The position numbers and the translations under genes were made by a program. This document shows, piece by piece, positions 1-8,494 of a stretch of DNA of 64,000 nucleotides. The notes beneath the pieces are model-generated. The model was not told the DNA's origin, did no database searches, and worked only from the letters and a program-made list of their open reading frames with translations. The DNA is from JAJXXT01 sp963764465 (GTDB taxonomy: Bacteria > Pseudomonadota > Alphaproteobacteria > Acetobacterales > Acetobacteraceae), in the NCBI GenBank assembly GCA_963764465.1, contig CAVXSO010000007.1, positions 372,001-436,000 of the forward strand. The letters run 5' to 3'. Every line of letters begins with the position of its first letter. Position 1 is the first letter of the stretch.

Positions 1-653
1 ACGCTGGCGTCGATCATCCCCTTCGTGCCGTCGCCGCCTGCGAGCGTCACGATGAGGAACTCCGAGCGGCGCGCGAGTTCGACGAGGCCGGGTACGAAAC
101 TGTACGCGGTGTCCGGCCGCGACGTGCGAGCGAAATAGGCGATGTCGCAGTCAAACGCCGCAAGGCGCCGGGCGACGGCAGCGCCGATACGGCCCATGCC
201 GACGATGCCGACCTTCTTGCCGCTGACACGGGTTACGAGATGCATGTTGCCCTTGGCCCAGCTTCCGTCGCGCACATAGGTGTCCGCACTTGGGATCTGG
301 CGCGCACTCGCGAGCAGCAGGCCGACGGCGAGGTCGGCCACGTCATTCGTCAGGACGTCCGGCGTGTTGGTGACGCGGATGTTGTGCGCCCTGGCATAGG
401 CGAGGTCGATCGCGTCCGTGCCGACGCCGTAGCAGGCTACGATCTCGAGCTTCGGCAAACGGCGCATGAGGTCGGCGGAGGCACCGAGCTCGCCGCGCGT
501 GCCGATCGCGCGGATCTCGCCGGCGTGGGTTTGCATCAGCCGTTCCTTGTCCGGCGCTTCCCAGTACCGAAGGACCCGGTAGTCAGCTTCAAGCGCCTCC
601 ATGTCCCATGCGGGATAGGCGCCCATGATCAGGAGTGTGGGTTTGTCCACCAT
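1..653 (-). CDS. D-2-hydroxyacid dehydrogenase (glyoxylate/hydroxypyruvate reductase-like), 3' end missing
   Basis: Partial gene; about 217 N-terminal codons are present and the rest lies beyond the left edge. The protein has the D-isomer-specific 2-hydroxyacid dehydrogenase layout. An N-terminal catalytic half carries VGTDAIDLAYARA and a NTPDVLTNDVADLAVGL segment. The Rossmann nucleotide-binding glycine motif VGMGRIGAAVARRLAAF follows near residue 150. The FARTSRP stretch after it, with an arginine-serine/threonine pair, suits NADPH. The family reduces 2-oxo acids such as glyoxylate or hydroxypyruvate in the cytoplasm. The ATG at 651-653 is the first in frame. It is the last visible gene of the leftward operon starting near 6266, 22 bases after a short-chain dehydrogenase, so it probably handles a keto/hydroxy-acid intermediate of the same pathway. 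The catalytic His/Glu lie outside the window. Confidence 0.88.
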   Translation of the reverse strand, partial: MVDKPTLLIMGAYPAWDMEALEADYRVLRYWEAPDKERLMQTHAGEIRAIGTRGELGASADLMRRLPKLEIVACYGVGTDAIDLAYARAHNIRVTNTPDVLTNDVADLAVGLLLASARQIPSADTYVRDGSWAKGNMHLVTRVSGKKVGIVGMGRIGAAVARRLAAFDCDIAYFARTSRPDTAYSFVPGLVELARRSEFLIVTLAGGDGTKGMIDAS

Positions 654-675
654 CGGCTCCGCAGGTTGAGATGCG

Positions 676-1440
<765 letters not shown>

Positions 1441-1449
1441 CGTCTCTTC

Positions 1450-2316
1450 TCAAGCGTTCGGTAGGGCAAAGCGGCGCGCTTGTTGCTCATAAGCGTCGTA
1501 TCCCAGCGTGCTGCGCAGCACCGCGGGAGCCAGCGCCGTCTCCGCTTCACCACGCCCCGCTGCAAGGGCCGCGAGGCCCGCCTTGATACCGGCGATCGCC
1601 GGCGACAGCGTGCCGGTCGGGAAGGTGCCGATCTTGAGGCCCAGTGCGGCGGCGCGGGCCTGCGTCGGCGTTTCCCGCGGCGCACCCGGCGACAACACGG
1701 CAAAGGAGGGACGGCCGGCCGCAGCGGAAACAGCGCGCCGAATTTCGTCCTCGTCCTCGGGTGAGTCGAGAAAGAGGATGTCCGCCCCCTCCGCAACATA
1801 CATTTCGATGCGCGCGAGGGCCTCGTCGATGCCCGCAGTGGGACGGCAATCGGTGCGTGCCATCACCAGAATGCCGGAATCCTTCGCCGCCTCGACTGCG
1901 GCGCGGACTTTCATCCGCATTTCGTCGCGTGGCATGCAGGGCTTGCCCGCCGCCGTGAGCGCACGCGGCGTGATCTTGTCCTCGATCAGGATCGCGGCGG
2001 CGCCGGCGCGGCCATAAGCCCGCACGGTGCGCTGCACGTTCATTGCGTTGCCGTAGCCATGGTCGGCGTCCGCCAGGATCAGGAGATCCGGCGCCGCGTC
2101 ACGCACGATGGTGAGTGAGTCAAACATCTCGCGAAACGAAAGCAGGTCGAGATCGGGCCCGCCGAGGCGGCTGGCCGCCACACAGGAGCCCGAAAGGAAT
2201 GCCGTTTTGAAACCCGCTTCAGCCGTCAACCTGGCGCTGAGCCCGTCCCAGATGGCGGGCATGACAACCAAACCAGGCGCCGCCAGCAAGGCGCGCAAGC
2301 TTTCAGGGGCGTTCAT
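1450..2316 (-). CDS. Isocitrate lyase/PEP mutase superfamily lyase (oxaloacetate decarboxylase-like)
   Basis: A 288-residue TIM-barrel protein of the ICL/PEPM superfamily. The metal-binding motif DADHGYGN is present near residue 85, and the EDK segment that usually precedes the catalytic loop is present near residue 129. Methylisocitrate and isocitrate lyases continue with a K-R/K-C-G-H loop. Here the loop reads ITPRALTAAGK and has no cysteine, which groups the protein with non-canonical members such as oxaloacetate decarboxylases and substituted-malate lyases. The family cleaves C-C bonds of alpha-hydroxy or alpha-keto dicarboxylates with Mg2+. The start is supported by AAGGAGA upstream of the ATG at 2314-2316. 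It sits between the importer and the second SDR, so it is probably a late cleavage step. The substrate is unknown. Confidence 0.85.
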   Translation of the reverse strand: MNAPESLRALLAAPGLVVMPAIWDGLSARLTAEAGFKTAFLSGSCVAASRLGGPDLDLLSFREMFDSLTIVRDAAPDLLILADADHGYGNAMNVQRTVRAYGRAGAAAILIEDKITPRALTAAGKPCMPRDEMRMKVRAAVEAAKDSGILVMARTDCRPTAGIDEALARIEMYVAEGADILFLDSPEDEDEIRRAVSAAAGRPSFAVLSPGAPRETPTQARAAALGLKIGTFPTGTLSPAIAGIKAGLAALAAGRGEAETALAPAVLRSTLGYDAYEQQARRFALPNA

Positions 2317-2392
2317 CGGACGTTTCTCTCCTTTGGATCAGCGCGGGTATACCGCGTCGGCGAATTGGCGCAGCCGCACCGCGTCAGCAAAA

Positions 2393-2425
2393 CGGAGCCG
2401 CAGCATGCTCTCTGCCACGGCTCCG
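2393..2425 (-). terminator. Hairpin plus T-run between importer and enzyme genes (terminator or attenuator)
   Basis: Read leftward, two perfect 8-base arms (CGGAGCCG and CGGCTCCG) enclose a 17-base loop and are followed directly by TTTT (plus-strand AAAA at 2389-2392). It lies just after the binding-protein stop at 2436 and before the lyase start at 2316. It could end most transcripts after the transporter genes and give reduced read-through into the enzymes. Confidence 0.6.
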
Positions 2426-2435
2426 CACCAGACAT

Positions 2436-3287
2436 TCAGGGAATCGGATCGAACTTGAGGTCCTTCAGCGGAATGACCTTGTCGTCCCGAACCATCATGT
2501 ACTGCGTCTTTGGCCCAAGCCATTTGTTCCAGATGGCATTGATCTCGCCGGCCTTGTCCATCTGCACCAGGATCTCGTTGACCTTGTCGAGCAGTGCCGG
2601 CTCCCCTTTCTTCACACCTACACAGATCGGCTCGAGCAGCATAGGATCGGGAATCATCTTGAGCTTGACCCCGTGCTTTTGGGAATCATGGACGAGCTTG
2701 GTGATGGTCATGGTGTTAGCCACCATACCGACTGCCTTGTTCTGCTGCACCGCCATGTAGACCGATCCCGTGTCCTCGAACGTCAGGGGAATTGACTTGT
2801 TCAGCTTGACGCCGAGTTCCGACGTCGAGCCTGCGGCGGCGGAAAGACGCTTGCCAACAAAATCGGACTTGTGCTCGCCGGGATCGCTAGCGCGCACGGC
2901 CAGCATCTCCTTGGCGACATAGTAGGGGTCGCTGAAGTCGATCTGCTTGGCGCGGCTGACGGTGTAGGCGAGATTCGCGATTTCTACGTCAACGTGACCG
3001 AGCTGAACCTCCGGCACGCGGGCCTCGACGGAGGTCGGCGTGATCTTGGCACCGACTCCCAGATGCTTGGCGATGGCCTTGCACATATCGACGTCGAAGC
3101 CGACCATTTCGCGGGTCTTGGGGTCGGGCGATGCGAACGGCGGGACATCGGCGAACGTGCCGCACCGCAGCTCCTTGCGCTGCAGAACATTCTGCAGCTG
3201 ATCGGCGCGCGCCGGCATGGCCATGCTCGTCAGCGCGAGGCCGATGAATCCGAAGGCCAATCCAGCCTTCACGAAGCCAGTTCTCAT
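2436..3287 (-). CDS. Polar amino-acid ABC transporter, periplasmic substrate-binding protein
   Basis: A 283-residue family 3 solute-binding protein. A signal peptide (MRTGFVKAGL, a hydrophobic core, then cleavage near MPARA) is followed by the mature domain with VGFDVDMCKAIAKHLG and VDVEIANLAYTVSRAKQIDFSDPYY, typical of binding proteins for glutamate, glutamine, histidine or related ligands. The start at 3287 was chosen because the signal peptide begins there and GGGAGA lies just upstream; an in-frame extension to 3326 would spoil the signal peptide. It delivers ligand to the two permeases and ATPase encoded upstream in the same operon. Family alone does not fix the ligand. The neighbouring PxpABC-like genes make a lactam or cyclic amino acid such as 5-oxoproline plausible, by inference. 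Confidence 0.9.
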   Translation of the reverse strand: MRTGFVKAGLAFGFIGLALTSMAMPARADQLQNVLQRKELRCGTFADVPPFASPDPKTREMVGFDVDMCKAIAKHLGVGAKITPTSVEARVPEVQLGHVDVEIANLAYTVSRAKQIDFSDPYYVAKEMLAVRASDPGEHKSDFVGKRLSAAAGSTSELGVKLNKSIPLTFEDTGSVYMAVQQNKAVGMVANTMTITKLVHDSQKHGVKLKMIPDPMLLEPICVGVKKGEPALLDKVNEILVQMDKAGEINAIWNKWLGPKTQYMMVRDDKVIPLKDLKFDPIP

Positions 3288-3322
3288 TTTTGTCTCCCAT
3301 TTTTCATTGCACAGACTTATCG

Positions 3323-4056
3323 TCATCGCCCCCCGAGATCGGCCAGGAACCGCTGAGCGCGGGGATGTTGCGGCGTGGTGAAAAACTCTTCGGGGGTGCT
3401 GATCTCGAGGATTCGACCGACATCCATGAACCAGACGCGATCAGCTACATCGCGCGCGAACTTCATCTCGTGCGTCACGCACATCATGGTCATGCCGTCC
3501 TGCGCGAGCCCGCGAATGACGCTGAGGACTTCGCCGACCATCTCGGGGTCGAGCGCGCTCGTCGGCTCATCGAACAGCATCGCCGGTGGCTCCATCGCCA
3601 GCGCACGCGCGATTGCCACGCGTTGCTGCTGGCCGCCGGAGAGCTGAGCTGGAAAGGAATGAGCGCGGGACGCGAGGCCGACACGGTCGAGCAGAGCCAT
3701 CGCACGGTCTCGCGCTTCGGCACGTGCGACGCGATTGACGCGCCAGGGCGACAGCACGACGTTGTCGAGAGCCGAGAGATGCGGAAATAGATTGAAGCTC
3801 TGGAAAACGAAGCCGATCCGGCTGCGCAGGTGATTGAGATCCCGCGCGCGCATCGGCGCATGAACGCTGGTTCCGTCGAACTGGATGCTCCCAGACTGTA
3901 TCTCCTCCAGTCGATTGACGGTGCGTATCAGCGTCGACTTGCCAGAACCTGATGGGCCACACACCACCACGACCTCGCCACGTGTGACTTCGGCCGTGAT
4001 GTCGGCGAGGGCGTGGTATTGGCCGAAAATTTGTTGACTGCCGCGAAGCGGATCAT
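3323..4056 (-). CDS. Amino-acid ABC transporter ATP-binding protein (apparent frameshift near codon 10)
   Basis: ATPase of the polar amino-acid importer. Walker A GPSGSGKST, signature LSGGQQQRVAIARAL, Walker B MLFDEPTSALDP and the switch histidine in CVTHE are all present, and the C-terminus is complete. The expected start is the ATG at 4054-4056, which overlaps the permease stop as ATGA and reads MIRFAAVNKF. That frame then continues as SANTTPS, while family-like sequence (FGQYHALADITAEV) continues in another frame. One missing base in the AAATTTT run (about 4026-4032 on the plus strand) would explain this. Without a shift, the only start I found in the main frame is a TTG at 4102 inside the permease gene. 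It may be a real mutation, a sequencing error or an unusual start. Confidence 0.8.
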
Positions 4057-4778
4057 GTCGCGGCCTCCACCAGCATGCGTGGGCCGGAGCGGCGCGTCGC
4101 AATGCGGCCCTCGAGCCAGTCGGCGATCCGCGTCACCATGACACAGACCACATAGTACGTGAGCGCCAGTACGAGGAAGACCTCGAACGGCTCGGTGAGC
4201 AGGCGGTTGTTCAACTGATTGCCTGCGAAGGTAAGCTCCGGGACATTGATGATATAGCCGAGCGACGTGTCCTTGATGGTCGATACAAACTGGCTGAGCA
4301 TGCTTGGCAGCATGTTGTACAGCGCCTGCGGCAGGATGACGTGGCGCATGGCGCCGAGATAGGAGTGACCCAGCGCGCGCGACGCATCCATCTGGCCGCG
4401 CGGTAATGATTCGATACCGGCACGAACTACCTCACTCAGAAACACGCCCTCATAGAGCACGAGCGTGCACACCATGGTGGCGAAGCCTGAAACCTCCATG
4501 TGGAACACCAGAGGAAACACGAAATACACCCAGAAGATAATCATCAGCAGCGGAATACCGCGCACGACATAGACCAGCCCCGTCGCGGGAGCGCGCAGCA
4601 GGCGCCAGCGCGATAGCCGCGCGAGTGCCACCGCGATGCTGACAGGAAACGCGAGCCCGATGCCCAGCACCGACAGCAGAAGTGTTGCCGCGAGACCACC
4701 GAGCGGGCCCTGTGGGTACTGGCCGACCAGCAGCAGCAGCCAGTTGTCGCGGACGATGGCGATGGCGTTCGCGAGCAT
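4053..4778 (-). CDS. Amino-acid ABC transporter permease, HisM/GlnP family
   Basis: A 241-residue inner-membrane permease with several hydrophobic helices. The cytoplasmic coupling loop reads GIESLPRGQMDASRALG and ends in a conserved IILP-like motif (HVILPQAL), the EAA loop that docks the ATPase. This is the standard length for the polar amino-acid uptake family. It pairs with the second permease encoded immediately upstream (3-base gap to its stop) to form the heterodimeric channel. Its stop codon overlaps the ATG of the ATPase gene (ATGA), a normal translational-coupling arrangement. Confidence 0.92.
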   Translation of the reverse strand: MLANAIAIVRDNWLLLLVGQYPQGPLGGLAATLLLSVLGIGLAFPVSIAVALARLSRWRLLRAPATGLVYVVRGIPLLMIIFWVYFVFPLVFHMEVSGFATMVCTLVLYEGVFLSEVVRAGIESLPRGQMDASRALGHSYLGAMRHVILPQALYNMLPSMLSQFVSTIKDTSLGYIINVPELTFAGNQLNNRLLTEPFEVFLVLALTYYVVCVMVTRIADWLEGRIATRRSGPRMLVEAAT

Positions 4779-4781
4779 CGC

Positions 4782-5483
4782 TCAATGCGCTCCAGCGAGA
4801 TGCACGCGTCGGTCCAGGAACGCGCCCGACCCCATCAGCAGCAACGAGAAGGCGAGATAAAGCACTGCGCCGATGAAGAAGGCTTCGAATGTGCGGTAGC
4901 TGGCGCTTTGCACCTCAGTGACGGCGTGCGTCAGCTCGGCCGCACCGATCGCCATCGCGAGGCTGCTGTTCTTGAACAGCGAGACCGTATGGCTGACCAG
5001 CGCCGGCAGGGAATTACGCAGCGCCTGCGGTAACAGCACGAAGCGCAGCGTCGAGACAAAGCCGTGACCGAGCGCGCGGGCTGCCTGCGCCTGGCCGGGC
5101 GGCACGGCCCGCAAGCCCGAGCGCATGTCCTCGGTGAAATAGGCGGCCTGGCAGAGACCAAGGCCGATTACGGCGAAGATAACCTCCGCGTTGTGATCGC
5201 CCAGCCATTGCTGCCAGGTATCGGGCATGAGGCTCGCGATACCGAAGTACCAGAGCATCAGCTGCACCAGCGTGGGCACGTTGCGGTGGTAGGAGATGTA
5301 GGCGGCGACGAAAGCACCGGCGATGCGCGAGGGCGTCAGGCGCGCGACCAGGAGCAGCAGAGCCACGCCCATGCCAAGCAGCCACGAGAAGACGGCGATG
5401 ATCAGCGTCACCTCCAGGCCGTGCAGGAAAAGGGCCCGGTATTCAGGCTTTGCCAGCACCGCCAGGAGATTGAATCCCTCCAT
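4782..5483 (-). CDS. Amino-acid ABC transporter permease, second subunit
   Basis: A 233-residue integral membrane protein with the same architecture as its neighbour. An N-terminal helix set is followed by an EAA-type loop, RAVPPGQAQAARALG, and then RFVLLPQALRNSLPALVS, typical of GltJ/GltK and HisQ/HisM permeases. It is the first transporter gene of the leftward operon, 5 bases after the SDR gene at 5489. Two different permeases, one ATPase and one binding protein make a complete type I importer for a small polar amino-acid-like ligand. No truncation is seen. Confidence 0.92.
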   Translation of the reverse strand: MEGFNLLAVLAKPEYRALFLHGLEVTLIIAVFSWLLGMGVALLLLVARLTPSRIAGAFVAAYISYHRNVPTLVQLMLWYFGIASLMPDTWQQWLGDHNAEVIFAVIGLGLCQAAYFTEDMRSGLRAVPPGQAQAARALGHGFVSTLRFVLLPQALRNSLPALVSHTVSLFKNSSLAMAIGAAELTHAVTEVQSASYRTFEAFFIGAVLYLAFSLLLMGSGAFLDRRVHLAGAH

Positions 5484-5488
5484 GCCGG

Positions 5489-6238
5489 CTAATGGACCTC
5501 CCCCGGCCGGACGGTCGACAGCCCGCCCGGGACTTGCAGGGTCGGCATGATCTCGATGAGGCCGACATTAACGGCGACCGGCGCGCCAACGGCGAAGGCG
5601 ACGGCGTCCGCGATGTCGGCTGCAACCGGCAGCTCGAAGCCGCGGATGTAGGAGTCATGGATCTCCGGCGTGTCGCCGTGCACATGGGCGAAGATGTCTG
5701 TGGCCACCCGCCCGGGACAGATCTCGGTCACACGGACGCGTCGGCCGAAGGCATCGATCCGCAGCTGGCGCGAGAGCATGGCAACGGCCGCCTTGGTGGC
5801 GTGGTAGGTCGTGTTGCCGCCGAAATTGTAATGGCCAGCGATGGAGCTGATATTGACGACGTGCCCGCGATCACGCGCGACCATGCCGGGCACGACCAGT
5901 CGGCAAAGATGCAGGACGGCGCGGATGTTGACATCGATCAGCAGGTCGATGTCCTCGGCCCGGGCCTGCAGAAGCTTGCGTGGCCGGTCGACGCCGGCGT
6001 TGTTCACCAGGATGTCGAACTCGTGTCCGGCGATAAGGTTGGCAACGCGCTTCGTGTCGGTGACGTCCAGTGCTTGCGGCTTGCAACCGGTGCGGGCGGC
6101 GAGCGCGGCAAGGGCATCGGCGTTGCGGGCGAGGGCGTGAACCTCGATGCCCTCGCGGCAGAGGCGCTCGACAACCGCGGCACCGATGCCCGACGAGGCG
6201 CCAGTCACCAGAGCGGTACGGTAATCGGAAAAGGGCAT
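5489..6238 (-). CDS. Short-chain dehydrogenase/reductase (YdfG-like), first gene of leftward operon
   Basis: A 249-residue SDR with the cofactor motif TGASSGIG near residue 14, NNAG near residue 80, NISSIAG with the catalytic serine and YHATK with the catalytic Tyr/Lys, followed by PGRVATDIF. These features match the YdfG/serine-3-dehydrogenase-like subgroup, NADP-dependent enzymes acting on small beta-hydroxy acids and 3-hydroxy amino acids. The gene is first behind the LysR-type promoter at 6266-6329 and is tightly joined to the importer. A role in oxidising or reducing the imported compound or its first product is therefore reasonable, but the substrate cannot be read from sequence. Confidence 0.88.
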   Translation of the reverse strand: MPFSDYRTALVTGASSGIGAAVVERLCREGIEVHALARNADALAALAARTGCKPQALDVTDTKRVANLIAGHEFDILVNNAGVDRPRKLLQARAEDIDLLIDVNIRAVLHLCRLVVPGMVARDRGHVVNISSIAGHYNFGGNTTYHATKAAVAMLSRQLRIDAFGRRVRVTEICPGRVATDIFAHVHGDTPEIHDSYIRGFELPVAADIADAVAFAVGAPVAVNVGLIEIMPTLQVPGGLSTVRPGEVH

Positions 6239-6265
6239 GGCAGATCCCTGACCTTCGCTGTTGAC

Positions 6266-6329
6266 GCTATCGATCGAGGCCCCGCCACGTCCAAGACGGA
6301 TTGGCTGTGGTGGGATAAGACGCGCTTAT
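6266..6329 (-). promoter_or_regulatory. LysR-type operator and promoter of the importer/dehydrogenase operon
   Basis: Perfect palindrome ATAAG-ACGCG-CTTAT at 6315-6329, of the ATA/TAT type bound by LysR regulators. Reading leftward, exactly 20 bases separate it from a -35 element TTGGAC (6289-6294), and a 17-base spacer leads to a -10-like GATAGC (6266-6271). The palindrome is centred near -65, the usual LysR recognition position. The same spacing recurs at 10955-11018 and 11987-12050. SDR translation starts 28 bases after the -10. Confidence 0.75.
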
Positions 6330-6342
6330 GACCCGGCCTACG

Positions 6343-7110
6343 TCATGGCGACGGGCGGGAAAGCGGGACAATGGCGCGACCCGCGGCCTCGGCTTCGGCT
6401 CGGATGGCGCGGGCAAGCGATACGGCCCCTGGTGTATCCCCGTGCACGAGGATGGAACGTGCCGGCATGGCGATAACGGTGCCGTCGTGGGTCACGACGC
6501 TTCCCTCCGCGAGCAGCTGGCGCACACGGGCGAGCAATTGGGTCGAGTCGTGGATGACCGCGCCCGGCACGTTGCGAGGAACGAGCAATCCGCTTGCGTC
6601 GTAGGCGCGATCAGCCAGGAACGAGAGAACGACCTTCAGCCCCAGGGTCGCGGCGCTCTGCTCGATCGCGGCACTGGATGAAGAAAGAACGATGAGCGAG
6701 CGATCGAAGGCGGCAACCGCGCGAAGTAGCGGCTCGGCATAGGCCTTGTCGCGGGCGGCCAGATTGCCGAGTGCGCCGTGAAAGCTCATATGCGTGACCC
6801 GCGCCCCCGCGGCACGCGCCAGGCCGTCGAGCGCGCCGAGCTGGTAGATGGTCAGCGCCGCCAGTTCCTCGGCGTTGTAGGGAATCACCCGGCGTCCGAA
6901 CCCCTGCTTGTCCGGAAAACCGACATGGGCGCCGATATCGACGCCGCGTTCGCGGGCGCGGCGGATGGTACGCTGCATGATGGTCGGATCGCCGGCGTGA
7001 AAGCCGCAAGCGAGGTTGGCCGAGGACAGGACGTCGAGCAGCGCCTCGTCATCCCCCATGCGCCAGTCACCATAGCCCTCAGCCAGATCGGCGTTGAGAT
7101 CGATGATCAA
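6343..7110 (-). CDS. pxpA: 5-oxoprolinase subunit A / LamB-YcsF family protein
   Basis: A 255-residue LamB/YcsF protein beginning LIIDLNADLAEGYGDW and carrying SSANLACGFHAGDP and GAHVGFPDKQGFGRR, the conserved metal- and substrate-site segments. In E. coli and Bacillus the family is subunit A of ATP-dependent 5-oxoprolinase PxpABC, which opens pyroglutamate to glutamate. The start is a TTG at 7108-7110 with GGAGG seven bases upstream. It overlaps the TGA of the preceding carrier-like gene, so translation is probably coupled. It is the last gene of the operon from 10921. Whether the natural substrate is 5-oxoproline or another lactam is open, because biotin carboxylase parts not needed by PxpABC accompany it. 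Confidence 0.85.
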   Translation of the reverse strand: MIIDLNADLAEGYGDWRMGDDEALLDVLSSANLACGFHAGDPTIMQRTIRRARERGVDIGAHVGFPDKQGFGRRVIPYNAEELAALTIYQLGALDGLARAAGARVTHMSFHGALGNLAARDKAYAEPLLRAVAAFDRSLIVLSSSSAAIEQSAATLGLKVVLSFLADRAYDASGLLVPRNVPGAVIHDSTQLLARVRQLLAEGSVVTHDGTVIAMPARSILVHGDTPGAVSLARAIRAEAEAAGRAIVPLSRPSP

Positions 7111-7514
7111 GGTTCTGCCTCCGTCGGATCGGGGTGGAACGGGAACAATGCCGTGCCGTAGCCGACCATCGCGTCCTCCTCCACGAGGCAAGCGCCGATG
7201 ATGCCGTCGCCCGGCGTCACGACCTGGCGCAGCAGCACGCCGATCCGCAGCAGCGCCACGACCTCCCGCGCGCGAACGCGCCGGCCAGGCGAGGTCAGTT
7301 TCTCCGTCTGCAACGGATGGCGGGACAGGAAAATGCCGACGCCCGGCGCCACGATCGCCGCGGTATGTTGTGTGAGTATCGGGGCGGGCGCTTGGGTGCC
7401 CCCGCGGCGCATGAGATGGATATCCGTCTCCGGGCCCGTGAGATGCAGCTCTCCCAGGCCGCTTTCAGCGAAGGCCGCGAGCAGGACCGCCATGTCGTCG
7501 GGCGCGAGAATCAT
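7107..7514 (-). CDS. Degenerate biotin-carrier-like protein lacking the biotinyl lysine
   Basis: A 135-residue protein that aligns by eye with the biotin carboxyl carrier protein of the same operon. The N-terminal stretch LLAAFAESGLGELHL matches LLATMAESGLAEMTY of the true carrier. The C-terminal domain has a barrel-like layout with APGVGIFLSRHP at its start and VGYGTALFPF at its end. Where a carrier has E-A-M-K-M/V, this protein has RIGVL, with valine near residue 93 in place of the modified lysine, so it should not carry biotin. It may be a structural adaptor for the carboxyltransferase-like subunits. The gene overlaps pxpC upstream (ATGA) and pxpA downstream (TTGA). The precise function is unknown. 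Confidence 0.7.
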   Translation of the reverse strand: MILAPDDMAVLLAAFAESGLGELHLTGPETDIHLMRRGGTQAPAPILTQHTAAIVAPGVGIFLSRHPLQTEKLTSPGRRVRAREVVALLRIGVLLRQVVTPGDGIIGACLVEEDAMVGYGTALFPFHPDPTEAEP

Positions 7515-8494
7515 GCGGCGAGCCTGTCATGCAATCCCACCAGGCGCCGGAGTTCTGCGAGATAGCGCGCCACCTCCTCGCCGGCGGCGATGGCTTCCTC
7601 CCAACCGCATTCGATGAACCGGACCTGGCTGCCGATTGGCGCCTGCGCGAACCGCCAGAGATCGGCCTCGATGATGGTGCCGATCTTGGGATAGCCGCCG
7701 GAGGGTTGGGCATCGCGCATCTGCACGATCGGCTGGCCGCCATGCGGAACCTGGATGACGCCGGGCACGATGCCGTGGGAACGCAACTCGATCGGCGCGA
7801 GTGGTTCGAGAGTGGGCCCGGCGAGGCGGAAACCGTAGCGATCGCTCTGCGGGGTGATCCGCCACGGGGATTGCCATAGCGCCTCGCGTGATGCCGCACC
7901 GTAACGGTCGTATTCCGATGCCGGAATGACGCGCATGGCCGCGAGCCCGTCCCGGGTCAGCGGCAGCGCCAGCGCCGGCGGCAACGCGCCGATGCCCCTG
8001 GACACCGGAAGATCGGCCGGTTCGCCGAGGGCGAGGCGGTCGCCCTGGCGCAGCGCGCGCCCCTCGTGGCCGCCAAAGCCGCCGCGCAGCTGGGTGGAGC
8101 GCGAGCCGAGAACGACCGGAACATCCAGGCCACCGGCGACGCAGATATAGGCTCGACTGCCGCGCCACGTGCCGGCTCGCGGGGGGCTGAGCCGCAACAC
8201 GCTGCCCGCGCGTGCATGGGAAATGCACCAGGGCTGCAGGTCGGAGCCCGCAAGCTGCGCTGCGCAATCAGCACCGGTGACGACGATATCGCGGTCGATC
8301 TCGAAACGAACAGCGAAGGGAAACACCTGCACCTCGATCCCCGCCGCGTCGCTGGGATTGCCGAGGAGAATGTTGCCCGCTTGCAAGGCGATATCGTCCA
8401 TCGCTCCCGCCGTGCCGACGCCCCAGCCTAGTCCGCCCGAGCGCCCGATATCCTGGACGGTCGCGAGCGCGGTGTCCGTGACGATCTCGATCAT
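7511..8494 (-). CDS. pxpC: 5-oxoprolinase subunit C / biotin-dependent carboxyltransferase-like (AHS2, KipA family)
   Basis: A 327-residue AHS2/KipA-family protein. Its start, ALATVQDIGRSGGLGWGVGTAGAMD, matches the family's TVQD-GR-G and SGAMD segments, and YICVAGGLDVPVVLGSRST corresponds to the GGIDVP-GSRST signature. The C-terminal part has QVPHGGQPIVQMRDAQPSGG. In PxpABC this subunit pairs with PxpB. In urea carboxylase the same domain is fused to biotin carboxylase and takes part in carboxyl transfer. Here it is followed by pxpB-type, AccC-type and carrier genes upstream in the operon, all with 4-base overlaps, so the proteins very likely act as one complex. Confidence 0.87.
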   Translation of the reverse strand: MIEIVTDTALATVQDIGRSGGLGWGVGTAGAMDDIALQAGNILLGNPSDAAGIEVQVFPFAVRFEIDRDIVVTGADCAAQLAGSDLQPWCISHARAGSVLRLSPPRAGTWRGSRAYICVAGGLDVPVVLGSRSTQLRGGFGGHEGRALRQGDRLALGEPADLPVSRGIGALPPALALPLTRDGLAAMRVIPASEYDRYGAASREALWQSPWRITPQSDRYGFRLAGPTLEPLAPIELRSHGIVPGVIQVPHGGQPIVQMRDAQPSGGYPKIGTIIEADLWRFAQAPIGSQVRFIECGWEEAIAAGEEVARYLAELRRLVGLHDRLAA

